From assembly GCA_024449915.1 (NCBI GenBank), contig JAMZAV010000102.1, positions 310,001-374,000 on the forward strand: a stretch of 64,000 bases of DNA. Direction: 5' to 3'. The stretch comes from Sweltsa coloradensis (lineage: Eukaryota; Arthropoda; Insecta; Plecoptera; Chloroperlidae). Under the pieces are notes generated by a model that was not told the DNA's origin, searched no databases, and saw nothing but the letters and a program-made list of their open reading frames with translations. The position numbers were made by a program, and so were the translations under genes. Position 1 is the first letter of the stretch, and the number at the start of each line of letters is the position of its first letter. This document shows, piece after piece, positions 1 through 12,423 of this stretch.

Positions 1-109
1 TGGCATGTTGAAAAAATTATACTTTTAGCTTCCATTATTTAAAGAGGTGTCATGGTTGAATGGTTCAACTTTTTCTTTTCGTCATATGAAATTAGCCATT
101 GTCAGACAC

Positions 110-245
110 TCATGCTGCAGCGACAGAGGAAAAGTTTTCACAATCGCCTATTTTAAAAATGGCCCCATCAAAGGGACCTGCTTGAATACAATGGCTACTA
201 ATGGGACGCACTGTAGCATCATTTCTTTTGTCGCCATAACGATCA
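110..245 (-). CDS. candidate terminal coding exon, unrecognised protein
   Basis: I do not recognise this protein. Read on the minus strand, an acceptor-like stretch (gtttttattag) is followed by 44 open codons ending in TGA at 110-112. The peptide begins DRYGDKRNDATVRP, continues through ISSHCIQAGPFDGAIFK and ends near IGDCENFSSVAAA. Codon choice looks protein-like (mixed third positions, few AT-only codons), unlike the surrounding AT-rich DNA. An alternative is a short ORF starting at an upstream ATG near 267 (MLSGVFIS...), about 53 residues. It would be the last exon of a gene lying to the right. No poly(A) signal is obvious. The call rests on codon texture and splice borders only. Confidence 0.3.
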
Positions 246-2654
246 CTAATAAAAACTCCAGATAACATGTATGTGCGTCAAACTTTCACTTCTTTCTGAC
301 AATAGAAATTGAACAAATGAATTTTTGACGTAGGGGGGGGGGGATATTTATTTTACCCTATGCAAGTGTGCTCGAGTGTGGTGGGTTTATTGTTTTCACG
401 CTATAGCGGAATGCTCCCTGGGGTGGCTTATGATAATGTTGGTAACTTGGTTTTGTGGCTCATTATTACGAGCCTGGTGTTACACACAACGCACTTATGT
501 ATTCACTCCACGCCCTCGTGCTGTGTTGTGCAGTGCTGTGCAGTGAGCGCTTGAAGAAGATTTTTTTTGTAACATAAACTTTCTACATTTCTTGATATCA
601 TTTTGGAATTGATAGAAACATATTAGTGAATAAGCTTAAATTGATGAGTAAAATAAAGGTGATCATCATATGTAGCGGAAAACTGAACTTAGATCCCAAT
701 GATAAAAAAACGTTGAATTTGTTATTGAAACGGGACAGATAATCTGGATTAAACCTACGAGTGCTTTTTACATGTGCTAAAAACACTTTATGTTTCAATT
801 TTTTTTTAAATATTTTTGAACACAGCATGCAATGAGTTTTGTTAGATACTTCTGAGGGCCTCATGCCCCTTTATAGCTGTAAATTGATTTATGTCATATT
901 TTGTACAACTCCTTAAATAAATAATCATAAAAGTAAGGAGTAATAAATAGTTTTACAAAGAATAGACTACACTAACACGAAGATATAACCACAAACAATG
1001 TGATGCACGGGAGCACATAATTTGTTGTAATATTTCCGAGTGTTATTACAATCGTGTTTTAACGTAAATATTCTCTCCCCCCTTATGTGGAAGTGTTACT
1101 TCATTACCTGGAAATATTGTTTAAATCTAATAAGTTGTACGGGAAAATTGGTAGCTTCCCGATTGCTCCTAGTTAATATCAGGAAAAATGCCAAGCATTA
1201 TACGATTCATATCAAATTTAGAGCCCACTTGCAATCGCTGGTGTTTTATTTTGCATATCGACTTTATTCTTTTTATGAACTTTTGATTTTTTTTTTTTGT
1301 ATAAAGACACAATAATTCATCTACCAGAAACAATAAAACAGTATAAAATTTAGGTACACATTTTTTATGTTTTTAGTGATTTGTTTAAAATGTCACAAAT
1401 CTTTTAAATCAATGTGAAAGTACATAATATTTTAATGAAACTTGAGATAAAATTGATTACAAACAATAACATTTTCAGCGATATCAAAACATTGTTCAGA
1501 CAGATTTTATCATCAATTTCTGCACTACGCAATATTATGTCCTCATTCTCGACATTAATTCACCCTCCAAAGAGATATTATTTGATAAAATTATATTTGT
1601 ACACCATTGAAATAAAACGTTGCATTAGAGTTGCTACCTGCCTAGTGAACCACGGCGCTATTTGATGTCGGCATGCTGTGGTGGTGTATCACGGACGGTA
1701 CGTGCTGGTTCAAATCCTGTACGCAAGCTTTACATCACGCCAGGCTTTTTGTGTATGTTTGACCAATACAACGACGGCGAGGTATCTCGTTGTTCAAGGA
1801 TCAATAAAGCATGATATTATTACTCTGACAACCTCATGGTATTGAGCAGTGTAGGTGTTAAAATGAAGGGGGAAATAGAAAATGTATTTACCCAACTTAC
1901 TTAGTAGTTTTACGATTGTACAAAACGTCCTTTAGCTCGTTTGAAGGTATCGCGACGTTGAATTTAAAAAATCAATGTACCAACAAATTAACATTTGCTT
2001 ATATTTTAAGGGAATTTTAAACGTTTTATAATATTTATTGTGATATTGGGTTTACTAAGAGCTAACTAAAATTTACCCTACATTATACAAATCGTCTATT
2101 GGCCCCCTTACTATAGTATATTTGCATTATTCTCTTCAAACATATAGTTATCTTCTAAATTGCAACTCATATTTTGGGAATTGCGTTAATCGAGACGACA
2201 ATATGTAAACTTTTAATCCTCACACATCCACGACCAAGTCATGATGTTAATACGGAACGAATAGAACCATCGTAAACCAGACTATTGTTTATATTAAACA
2301 CAAAGAAAAGTGATGTAACTTTTGACGACCGCAATAAAGTTTCAATTAACAACATTCAGCAAAATTTCGAATTTACTGGATGAAATGCTGGGTAAAACAG
2401 CAGAGAATAAAGGCTTATTCGCGGATAAACAAAACCACGATGTCAACTCTCAAGTATCTATTTATGACTACTAATTAATGTTGCCATTGTTACAAAAATA
2501 GCTATATTTGCTTAATAAATATATACGATACAATACAGTAGATGGTTTGTATAACAGAGGATATTTTAAAGAGTAAATACAATAATTAGTGGGATTGTGG
2601 GGACCTGAAATTTCGGATCGGCTCGGGTATTTGGGGGCTGGCCTGATTTCTAAA
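246..2654. other. unassigned AT-rich DNA
   Basis: No gene is supported. There is a run of ten G near 333-342 and a lone B-box-like GGTTCAAATCC near 1707 without a convincing tRNA around it. The rest is AT-rich intron or intergenic sequence. Confidence 0.5.
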
Positions 2655-2935
2655 CTAGGAAACGCTCAGTTGGACGCGTTGATAAGCGACCACGTGCTAT
2701 AGCTAGACCCACATTGCAATTTATTAAAATTTTAAAATTTGCGACGTTCGCTGTCCACGGGGCCATGTTTCCAATATTGTTTATTATTGGCAAGGTATTT
2801 GGGTAAACCCGTGGGTAAATTTTTACTTTGTGGATAAAATCCACTGCCATCTAGAGGACCTTACATCATTTGTTTGGGAAAACTATTTAAACTCTTTGGT
2901 AACAAATAATACACTGCTTCCTCGACAGTTATTTA

Positions 2936-3712
2936 TTAAGCGAGCGAAGCGAGCGTTTCCATTTGACTCTGCCGGAAAAAATAGTCACTGGTTTTGTTTT
3001 GTTTTTTGTTTTTTGTTTGTTTGTTTGTTTGTTTTTTTTTGTTTTTTTTTGTTTGTATGTCTCGCGATAACGTTCGAACGGAGGCTCGGATCGAGTTGAA
3101 ATTTTCACCATCCGCAAGCTTTGTTCTCGATTGAATGCCATTAGTTTTGTGGCAAAATCGTTCAAAAAGTTAAAAAGTTACATTAAAGTTAATCGAAAGT
3201 TTTTTTTTCAAACTTCACGGCGACAAAATCTGAGATGGCCAAATCATTTAGAATGTCCGTCCGGTCACGAATATGTTAATTTTATTTTGATCCGATAAGT
3301 AGTGTAGATGGAAATTACATTATAACAAAGTACGGTTACCATGGCAACGGAAAGTCGTGCAGCTTTTTTTGGCTCATGATAGCGGTCGAACGGAGGCTCG
3401 GATCGAGTTGAAATTTTCACCATCCGCAAGCTTTGTTCTCGATTGAATGCCATTAGTTTTGTGGCAAAATCGTTCAAAAAAGTCAAAAGTTACATTAAAG
3501 TTAACCGAAAGTTTTTTTTTTCAAACTAAACGGCGACAAAATCTGAGATAGACAAATCATCAAGAATGTCCGTCCGGTCACGAATATGTTAATTTTATTT
3601 TGATCCGATAAGTATGTAGATGGAAATTACATTATAACGAAAGTAACGTTGCCATGACAACGAAAAGACGCGCGAAGTTTCTGATGCACTGCCACCTAGA
3701 AGTAAGCAAAAT
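2936..3712 (+). repeat. family E inner module, two direct partial copies
   Basis: Copy 1 (about 2936-3340) begins TTAAGCGAGCGAAGCGAGCG, then a T/G-rich (GTTT)n tract at 2995-3055, then the core GATCGAGTTGAAATTTT near 3093. Copy 2 (about 3358-3712) lacks the GAGCG end and the T/G tract and starts at the CGAACGGAGGCTCGG step. Both run through ATTCAATCGAGAACAAAGC (in complement) and GTCCGTCCGGTCACGAATA and end near a CCATGNCAACG step. The inverted third copy is at 4107-4545. Confidence 0.8.
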
Positions 3713-4106
3713 ACTTTCGAGGAAGCAGACTTATTATTTGTCAACAAAGAGTTTAATCAGAGTCGATAAAGAAGTTTCCCCTTTGGGGAGGTCCTCCAAC
3801 TCCCTATACCGCCCTGGGTTAAACTAGGAAACGCTCAGTTGGACGCGTTGATAATCGAGCACGTGCTATAGCTAGACCCACATTGCACATTTTTTTATAT
3901 TTTTAAATTTGCGACGTTCGCTGTCCACAGGGCCATGTATCCAAAATTATTTATTATTGCCAAGGTATTTGGATATAAACCCGTGTGTAATCCTTTACTT
4001 TGTGGATAAAATCCACCGCCATCTAGAGAACCTGACTCCTTGGGTTAACTATTTAAACTCTTTGTTGACAAATAATAGACTGCTTCCTCGAAAGTATTTT
4101 GATTAC

Positions 4107-4545
4107 TTCTAGGTGGCAGTGCATTAGAAACTTCGCGCGTCTTTTCGTTGCCATGGCAACGTTACTTTTGTTATAATGCAATTTCCATCTACACTACTTA
4201 TCGGATCAAAATAAAATTAACATATTCGTGACCGGACGGACATTCTAAATGATTTGGCTATCTCAGATTTTGTCGCCGTTTAGTTTGAAAAAAAAACTTT
4301 CGATTAACTTTAATGTAACTTTTTAACTTTTTGAACGATTTTGCCACAAAACTAATGGCATTCAATCGAGAACGAAGTTTGCGGATGGTCAAAATTTCAA
4401 CTCGATCCGAGCCTCCGTTCGAACGTTATGGCGAGACATACAAACAAACAAAAAAACAAACAAAAAAACAAAAAAAAAACAAAACCAGTGACTAATTTTT
4501 CCGGCAGAGTCAAATGGAAACGCTCGCTTCGCTCGCTTAATAAAA
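4107..4545 (-). repeat. family E inner module, inverted copy
   Basis: Reverse complement of the 2936-3712 module: AGGTGGCAGTGCATTAGAAA, then CCATGGCAACG, then TCGTGACCGGACGGAC, the AAAATTTCAACTCGATC core, a CAAA-rich tract and finally CGCTCGCTTCGCTCGCTTAAT. Against the first copy it makes a foldback with a loop of roughly 400-1100 bp, depending on the partner. Confidence 0.8.
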
Positions 4546-5338
4546 AGTCGGTTTTTGGCGTTTGGAATCTAACGTTCCGCGCGACTCTGTGTGACGATTG
4601 ATGGAACTACTTCAATAAAACTACGTCATTTTTCTACTAGTAGTTAACAGTCGTTGACGACAAATGGCGGAAACGTCAAAATATTAAATACGATCGAATG
4701 TTGGCGAATGTTTTAGCATAAAGCAAACTCTCTTTATTGATAAAGATATTTCTGATGGAGTAGATCTAAGCTTAGGACCTAGGCCGACAATATGTGTTGT
4801 TCAAGATTTCGATTTGAGTGCCTAGGGCGTACTTACGTCTGAAAACTGTATTGTGGCCTTGGGCCTAGGCTACACTTACGTCCGTAAGGCTTAAGCAACT
4901 CATATCTCAATTAATTTCGCACAAAAATGTCAGTGACGCCTGCGCAACACTTTATAGTACAATAATAAATCAAAAGTAAATCGTTTTAGAAGGCTAGGGT
5001 CCTGGGCTAATATGATTGAAATAAAATCAAAGTTTGACGTTTCGTCTGTTGTTTTGTTAATTGCATAGTCACTGCATATCGATAATCTACTGACCGTATT
5101 TAGCATGCATGGCTTTTATTAGTTTCACATTAGAGCCGCTCTCAGCACGCAGGACGTAAGATTCCGTTTTGACTTGGGAGTAAGGGGACCTCGCCAAAGG
5201 GGAAACTTCTTTATCGACTCTGGTTTAATTAAATAGTTTTCCCAAGGAGTCAAGGTCCTCTAGATGGCGGTGGATGCAATGTGGGTCTAGCTATAGCACG
5301 TGCTCGCTTATCAACGCGTCCAACAGAGCGTTTCCTAG

Positions 5339-6336
5339 TTACCTAACCGGCCTGACCAGAAAACAATAAGCAGGTGAGTACCCGAACCCATGTCAAAACC
5401 TCGACCTACACATGTCCTAACGATAATCCGTTCGCACTTAGTATTGTCAGACTTTACTTGGACTGTTGAATGAAGGACAAGAAAACACCAACAACGATAC
5501 TGGATGAGCTGATCGATCCGTGTTTTTGCTTCTCTTACATTTCGAAACACACTGTGCGGCCAGGACAAATGCCTTACTGAGGCACTCCAAAGTTGATGTT
5601 TAACTTGCTTCTCTTACGTAATTGTTCAGACGTTGAATTAATTTTAAGCTAGATACGTAATTAGAAAACAGATTGCTCTTTGTCTGTTGTAGTTAAAATT
5701 GGGTTTTCTTATACAACCGGGCTGTTACAGCTCTTTTAACCCACCTGTGACTGAAAATAACCAGCATAGGCGTAGAGAGTTTTCCTGATTTAGGTTGTTA
5801 TTTCGCCAATCTCAATTATTGTTTAGTGTTACGAATAAAACATTTTCATCAAAGGAGGCAAAATGATCGCGAGAACTTATTTTGTAGAAGAGAGCGACGA
5901 TTCTACATTATGAGCACCACTTTTCGGTACGTCTATGTTACTACACTTTATAATGCTTTTTCAAGATCGTTATAAATTGTAGGTTATATTACATTTTCGT
6001 TGGTGATTTATATTGTTTGAGCCCATTCCATTAAAAATAAAAACAAATGCAAATACATTTTTGCTGTGTTACTAAAATTATTACTAAAATTATATAATTT
6101 TAATATAATTTTATTTCCAACAAGTGAAAAATGCATTTTTGCTATGGTAGGAACATTATATAAACCGTAAATATGGTACATTTTAACAAGTGATTTTTCG
6201 CGTTTCTTTGTAACAAAGTACAATAATTAGAACAAATACCGTTCACACCACAAACTCACAATGCCACAACAAACAAACTTGCCACACACCCGTATATACA
6301 CGTGTACGCTGATAGATACACACGCACGCACGCGAC
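5339..6336. other. unassigned DNA
   Basis: No gene or repeat family is recognised. The stretch is AT-rich, with a CA/GT-rich patch close to its right edge (about 6290-6335). Confidence 0.5.
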
Positions 6337-6461
6337 CTGTAATTGAGATCAACTCGCAATAGCCATGGCTAACTGACGGTGTCATGCCAAGGGCGTTAAT
6401 GGGTTGCGTTACATCGAAGAGTATTTCACTTTGATTTACTTTGGGAACGTTAAAACACACG
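6337..6461 (-). CDS. candidate internal coding exon, unrecognised protein
   Basis: The minus strand reads an acceptor-like attaccag, then 41 open codons (CFNVPKVNQSEILFDV, then TQPINALGMTPSVSHGY, then CELISIT) to ACAG/GTCGCG, a weak donor, directly before a GT-rich simple stretch. Codon texture is distinctly less AT-biased than the flanks. The frame stays open beyond the donor, so the border is not forced. I do not recognise the family; there is no clear domain, only two Cys. It could belong to the same minus-strand gene as other candidates here, but no linkage is shown. Confidence 0.28.
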
Positions 6462-7515
6462 CTGGTAATTTGTAGTTGAATTGTGAGCTTTGAATAACAT
6501 ATTCGTGATTTCTTTTTATCCAAGCTACATTATCAGTTGGTAGACCACAGTAAAATCTGATAATTTTCCAGTCAGACATAAAATAAAATATTTATTAATG
6601 TAATATACCAATTATTACTTGTAACTTATAGGTTGATTTCAATTACTTGCCTTAGACAAAGTCGTATTTTGCAGAAAACTTACAAATTTACGTTCAGTGA
6701 TGGCAGTCAGAACACAGGAGTATTTGGTAAATTTTTTATTGAGCTCATGGGATATTAAATTGCACTATATTGGTCTAAAATGACATTAATGCAACAATAA
6801 CATTTATTAATTTTTATTAATACATAATTATTAGTAACCCACGGTAGTTATCTGATACTAATGTGAAAGCCATCGAACAATAAATGTTTGACTTTCCAAT
6901 TGCATGTGCAGGCTTTGGTTAGAACTTATTTTGTTTTATTTATTTAATTATTAATAAATATTACTGTATTAAAATACTAAAACGGTATCAAAGTGTGCGC
7001 AAAATAATAAGGTTGGCATTCCATAGAAAAATACAAGACGCCACCTGTTTGTATTTTATTTAATACATTACTAATTCATTCTTCTAATCACAGACCATCG
7101 GATTTCCAACGAGAATAAAGACATTAATCCTCCCTCAACCAACAATCTGACGTTATTTCATTTCTTGTGTGATATCGTATAATGGTCGATGTGGATTGTT
7201 AGCAAACAATGAAAACCTGGCATTATCATTGTTTTAACTAGGAATACGTTTTTTTAGCATTTAATTTTAGAATATTTTGGATTAATTTTGTCACATTTAG
7301 CATTTAGTAGCATATTTTTTCCTCTCCACGAAATGTGTTTTTTTGCACTTCAATTGTAAATGATGAATTATGAGAACATTTCAATTCAATATAGTCAATT
7401 TAAACGCTAGAATACGTAGCTGACTTTTTTTCAGTAGGTATTAAATTTTTTTCAGTAGGAAAAAAAAAAAACAACATAGCATCAAAAACAAAAACGCAAA
7501 AAAACGTATCTCTAG
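6462..7515. other. unassigned AT-rich DNA
   Basis: Very AT-rich, without a supported gene or a repeat that recurs elsewhere in the window. Confidence 0.5.
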
Positions 7516-8126
7516 TTGGATGAGCGTAGCGAGCGTAGCGAGCGAAACGAAGATTTCATTCACTACACTGGAGAAAAAAATCCGGAATGTTTTTTTTTCT
7601 TTTTTTTTGTATTTTTGTGTGTTTGTCCGCACGATTCCGGCTAAGCCGATACTCCAATTGCGATGAAATTTTATGGAGGCCTTCGAAATCTCTGAACTTA
7701 GAACTGCCACGTTTTTGAGCGCAATCGAAAAATTATTTCTTAGGAAAATCGAAATTTTACGGGGTTTTTCTTTTTTAAAACAATTCTTTGACTAATAACA
7801 CCTACATGCGTTTTTCGATTTTAATGATTTTTTCACAGAACCTTAATTTTATGAATTGATGTATTCGTGTGAAATTTGAGCGCAATCGAATAATTATTTC
7901 TTTTGAAAATCGCAATTTTACGATTTCTTTCTTTTTTAAAATTACTATTAACTAAAAAATTAAAAACTTAAGTTTATTTTTTATTTAATTTAAATTAATT
8001 TAAAAAAAATATTCAACCAAGTTATGATTTTTTCACAGAACAACAGAAAATCCGCATAACACTTGGCAGCTCAATACACCAATTACGCTCATCCAACAAC
8101 GCGGCGGGACTTAAGCGTTTTCCTAG
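7516..8126 (-). mobile_element. family A element, copy 1
   Basis: Plus-strand left end TTGGATGAGCGTAGCGAGCG, followed by TTTCATTCACTACACTGGAG, a T-rich tract, CCGGCTAAGCCGATACTCC and the core AATTGCGATGAAATTTT. Then come the family's subrepeats (GAGCGCAATCGAA, AAAATCGCAATTTTACG, CACCTACATGC) and the closing end ACGCTCATCCAACAACGCGGCG ... GCGTTTTCCTAG. About 610 bp, non-coding. The same element occurs at 14659-15440, 31639-32457 and 59069-59680. The apparent peptides it encodes are a by-product of repeat sequence. Confidence 0.85.
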
Positions 8127-8374
8127 TTATAACGTGACATCTTGTTTATGGGCACGTGAAAATCCATTCCATCAAAATAGAGCAGTGTTTGTTTATGAAC
8201 TGATTGAGATTATCACTTTATTATCATATTTTATACGGAATGATGAATACATTATCCTGGAAAACTTTGTCAACATGAAACTTATGTTCGTCAGTTGAGC
8301 GTGAATATGAATAATATTCGTGAGTGATGTTAGTATTGCTTAACCCATACAACTACATGGTTAGTAAGTCCGAG

Positions 8375-8622
8375 TGAATAGTAAAGCGTGTTTCTGTCTG
8401 TACGACGGCGAAGGATATTGGCTGGGTAATACAGCTACGCTTGGGTCAACTTGGTCTACACATTATGCAAACATGAGTAAGAATGATGAAGAGTGTGCGA
8501 TTTCAGACCGCAGATTTATGGCGTGGAAATTTACTTTTAATCCTTGGGTAGGAGAGGGGGAATGTAATTATAAAATATTCGATCAGTGCTGCAGCTGTGA
8601 TACTCTAAACTCCATAGAATAA
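8375..8622 (+). CDS. candidate terminal exon of a Cys-rich protein
   Basis: The open frame runs from an AG at 8373-8374 (others at 8367-8368 and 8380-8381) to a TAA at 8620-8622. The roughly 80-residue peptide has seven Cys: a KACFCLYDG start, EEC and GEC in the middle, and a QCCSC cluster near the end. It is rich in Trp, Tyr and Gly (GEGYWLGN, FNPWVGEG), as expected for an extracellular disulphide-bonded domain. There is no in-frame ATG at the left edge, and an in-frame TAA at 8365 forces a splice acceptor if it is real. The pyrimidine tract is poor. I do not recognise the family. It could be the decayed exon of a secreted or surface protein. Confidence 0.35.
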
Positions 8623-11600
8623 TATTTTGACTGAATTATTGCCAATGATATTGCACCTCGGGGGTAATGTCAATTAAACATAAGTTACTGATTTTCAACA
8701 ACAAACCAAAACGCTTATATTGATTAACAGTTAGCCTATAGTTATTTAGCTGTTTACAAAGCATAATATTACTCGATAATCCGCATCAATTTTGTAATGA
8801 GGTGTATTAGAGATTCCAAGAATTGTGGAATGGTGTGGATACTCCTGTGTTGGTTTGTAGTGTTTATTGGTTTGGAAAACCTGAAAGTTATGTTGATAAG
8901 TTTAAATGTTTTATGTTATTTGGAATGTGTGTTTAAGATGATTTCATTATTTGTATTAGGTAATTCTAATAAAAGTAAAAAGCTAACTCTCATTTCACAC
9001 TGTGAATTGTTAATTTCTACCAAAACAAAACCACTTCACATCAAGTCATTAAATTAACCCGTCAATATCAAGTCTTTATGTTTCATGAAAACAACTGTAT
9101 ATTAACTCCCGATTTTGAATTGCCAGTTGCGACATGTTCCGTTTAGAAACAAATTGGCGATATGTAATGTTCTGATATTACACATATTTATCGGACATAA
9201 AAGTTATGTTGCCTACTCAAATTTTTCGATTTTTACTAATAAAAAAATGAACTGCTTACACAGATTGCTATATCAATTTACACACAAATCATCAATCATC
9301 ATCAAAAACGATAGTGATACGATTAAGATGAACCAAACCAATCAAAATGATTGAGGTGTAATTTGCAGTTAGTTTGAAATCAATGAAAGAACGTCCTTGT
9401 TCAATAAAAAAAGGCTTTTTTATTGTGATGTTACTACGTCAAATGGCAAATGCCACACGTGTATTAATTATTCGGTGATAAATTGAGAATATAACATTTC
9501 GTAGTAACCGTTGGCCAATGCAAAGATTTTGTATTGTCTGAATAGCATGTTCCATCATGCACATTGTTCTTAACACATTTTTGTTCGATCAGCAGTTTCA
9601 TACATTAAAAATATTAACATGCTATAATCATATCACAAGCGAAAGACTGCGATTTTATGGTATTATACCTTAATGAACTTAACTGCAAACTGCTTAATCA
9701 TGCAAATACAGTGAACGCCGCGACATTATAATGGTGAAATACCCGACTGGAAATTGGATTCTTTTACCTCTGGCGGTCCAACCTAACATAATCACACTTA
9801 GTCAAATTCTGTGAATCTTTGGTGCACTTTTTCTCGATTATCGGGCAAGATTTCTTTCATCTAGGTCCAGGTGCTGAAAGCTAAACGCATCTAGAAACGC
9901 AATGCTGCTATTATAGAAGAAAAATATTGGTAGTGTAAATGAGGATTAAATAATTTCTGAAATTCCTTTATTATGCGGGATTCGAACTCCCGTCCCATAG
10001 TAATAAAGGCTTTATTTAAATTGGGAATACAAAATTGGAAGTAATAGTAATAGTAATAAAAATAGTAATAGTAAAAGTAATAGTCATATATAAATGATGC
10101 ACAAAATACTCATATATTATGTAGATGTGGTAATGTTCAAGGTATAGATGTTCGTTTGAAAATAAATATGAGCAATGACGAATTAGATTTTGAACCATCA
10201 ATGCACATCAAGTCTAACGCTGTTTAGTTATTTTATTTAGTTACTAATAACTAAAAACAAATTGTAATAAACTCTTTTACCTGTGTAAATACGCCTACGC
10301 TTTTATAAATTCATCTTTGCAATCCATCATATGTTCTGAGTGCTATGAAGATTTGTGGAGTATATTTGTTGTATATTTTTTCCGTGTGGCCTTTACCTCA
10401 ATTCTTCAATAGAAATATCCCGGAGATTTAAGAAGATTTGACAGTTTCTGTTAGATTTCTAGGGTGGATGTGGGCCTGAGACATCCAAATTGAGGGAAGT
10501 TCCATCAAAGACTGGAAATGTAAAATCAAGATTGATATTTCAACCTTTAGCTACCAATCGATTCGGAATATATTTTTCAATACCAGGATTTTTTTGTACC
10601 CTCGGTGGCAGGTCGACTCGGCACCTTGTTGATAAATAGATTTCAAATTAGATTTGCCTCTTGTCAATGCTTTTCGGGAGTATAAATCGTGTTTCACTTT
10701 TATCTTCCACTGCAAGAGAAGAGAGAAGAAACGCGCTCGTTTCTATTTTAAGCAAAACAATTCTTAAAGAACAAATCGGTCATTCGTACAACATGGAGAC
10801 ACTAGACAACTAGATAAAGTACGGATCATTTACTATTAAATACATCTCAATAAGTAATTAATGTTTTGGGAAAACCTTGCGTTAACGGTCAACAAACATC
10901 GGAAATGGATTTCACTTAATTATTGCAGAAGTAACGGAAACATATGAATGCTTAAACTATACACGTATATATAAATATAAAATAATCAGTAATCCTTAAT
11001 TACAATTTAGATTCCTTATTAGGTTAAAGGACCAACACCGTCGTTGGAAAAGTTTGTTACATACAACAGTTATACATTATGTTTACCAACAGCCTAGATT
11101 GTCTAGAATATAACATTCAATACAAGAGAGATGTTATAGAAATAGAATTCCTAAATGGCAGTAAAAAACAAATCCAAACGCCATCAACAAAAACATTGTT
11201 GTATTTGGCACATTCGCATTGCTTTAACCAACTTTGTATACAATCACAGCAACGAATCAAAGCTAAGCATCCGTTTCTTACAAAGTAAGATTGAGTAAAC
11301 TTTCACTTTTCGATAGTTGCCAAATAGTATAGGGATGAAGTTTTTTGTTTGTAAGCTGTAACTTCAAACGCCCGTCTTGAAAACTTTATCCCCCCTCCCC
11401 CACACTCCTTCTACTAAACAAATCTCGGTTGCCAGTCCTGTCGAAAGACGAGAATCTTATATAGTTGATGACTTCTCGACTGTTGTTATTCTCTATACAA
11501 CTTTTCCTCTCCACTTGTTAACCATTTGTCCTACTTATAACTTGTCGTTTCATCACCGTACACGGTCCTATAGTCGATCACCAATCAATCAATCAATCTT

Positions 11601-12242
11601 CACGAAGACAGAATGAAATGATATCCTTGCACAGAAGAAAACCTTGAAACTCAATTGAAAGAAGCTCTCTAAACGTTTTCGTGAATATTTTTTGACAAAT
11701 ATTTGTTGTATGCTAGTATTCTGGTGAAAGTGAGATGGCATGTCGTTTATGTTATGTTTAAAGTGTATTTTCATCTTGATACATATTGCTTATAAGTAAT
11801 GGCTCCTACGGTTTGGGTGGAGTTCTGAAGCGTATGGGAACAAGAATGCGTGTGTTGGAATTCCAAATGACTCTTGATGAAAAATTAAGAAATTAGCACT
11901 GATACTTTTTTGTTTTAATTCATTTTAATATTATTATAAATAAAATACCAACCAATACAAAAAATACCAATAACAAGATTTCTCTAGTGATCGCTCGACG
12001 GTAAAAGGATGTAGTTATTTCCATCTTTTTTGATCATTTTAAAGTTGAAATCTATTCATAATCTACCATGTTATAAAAACGTTACGGTTTATGGTTATGG
12101 TTATGGTTAATATTGTTGGTGGTCTTTCTAAGTAAATAACTGTTAACCTTCATCAAATGCAAACAACGCGTTGTTTTTGAGCTAAAAACACATACAAACT
12201 TCTTGGATTAAACTTTAAGTTTTGAGCATATTCAACATAGGC
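8623..12242. other. unassigned AT-rich DNA
   Basis: No supported gene. There is a short (TAATAG)n-type simple repeat at 10041-10085. A minus-strand B-box-like GTTCGAATCCC at 9968-9995 has no matching A box, so I do not call a tRNA. Confidence 0.5.
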
Positions 12243-12423
12243 CTAAACTTTACAGCCCGTATATACTTTCCCATAAACCACCGCGCCAAACTCAATGGTA
12301 AAATATTTTTTTATCACGTAATTCGCGAAACTCGAATATGCTTTTTCCTCCATTCTCGCAAACTGTTGAGCAATGGCACTTCCATGTACATCAAAAGGCT
12401 CGTAATTTTTCACATCACAAAAG
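12243..12423 (-). CDS. candidate terminal coding exon, unrecognised protein
   Basis: The minus strand shows a good acceptor (ccttgttgctttttag) at 12424 and then about 60 open codons to a TAG at 12243-12245. The peptide begins FCDVKNYEPFDVHGSA, continues AQQFARMEEKAYSSFANY and ends FGAVVYGKVYTGCKV. The acidic/aromatic mix and codon choice look coding. No domain is recognised. The frame also stays open upstream through the acceptor, so part of the signal may be chance. The stop is followed by a TAGGCCTA octamer. Confidence 0.33.

Larger units (their letters stand above)
2655..5338. mobile_element. family E mosaic foldback element, 2.7 kb
   Basis: The block begins CTAGGAAACGC with GGACGCGTTGATAAGCGA just inside, and ends with the inverse (TATCAACGCGTCC ... 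GCGTTTCCTAG). The terminal inverted repeats share about 65 bp, including CACGTGCTATAGCTAGACCC. The same end recurs in direct orientation at 3824, so the block is composite. Inside, a module starting TTAAGCGAGCGAAGCGAGCG at about 2936 runs plus, is partly repeated from about 3358, and returns inverted at 4107-4545. A further inverted pair joins 3745-3800 to 5188-5222 (the stretch reading AAAGGGGAAACTTCTTTATC). No transposase is seen, so it is non-autonomous. 4546-5187 is internal sequence not seen elsewhere in the window. Its superfamily is not identified. Confidence 0.8.

Noticed and set aside
2929..3486. Two similar short proteins with an ISTRSEPPF step
   Set aside because: They come from the repeated family E module. 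The second lacks the end of the first, and the inverted copy gives the same text, so this is repeat DNA and not a gene family.
9960..10000. Minus-strand tRNA with GTTCGAATCCC
   Set aside because: T-arm only; no D-arm or anticodon arm at the right spacing.
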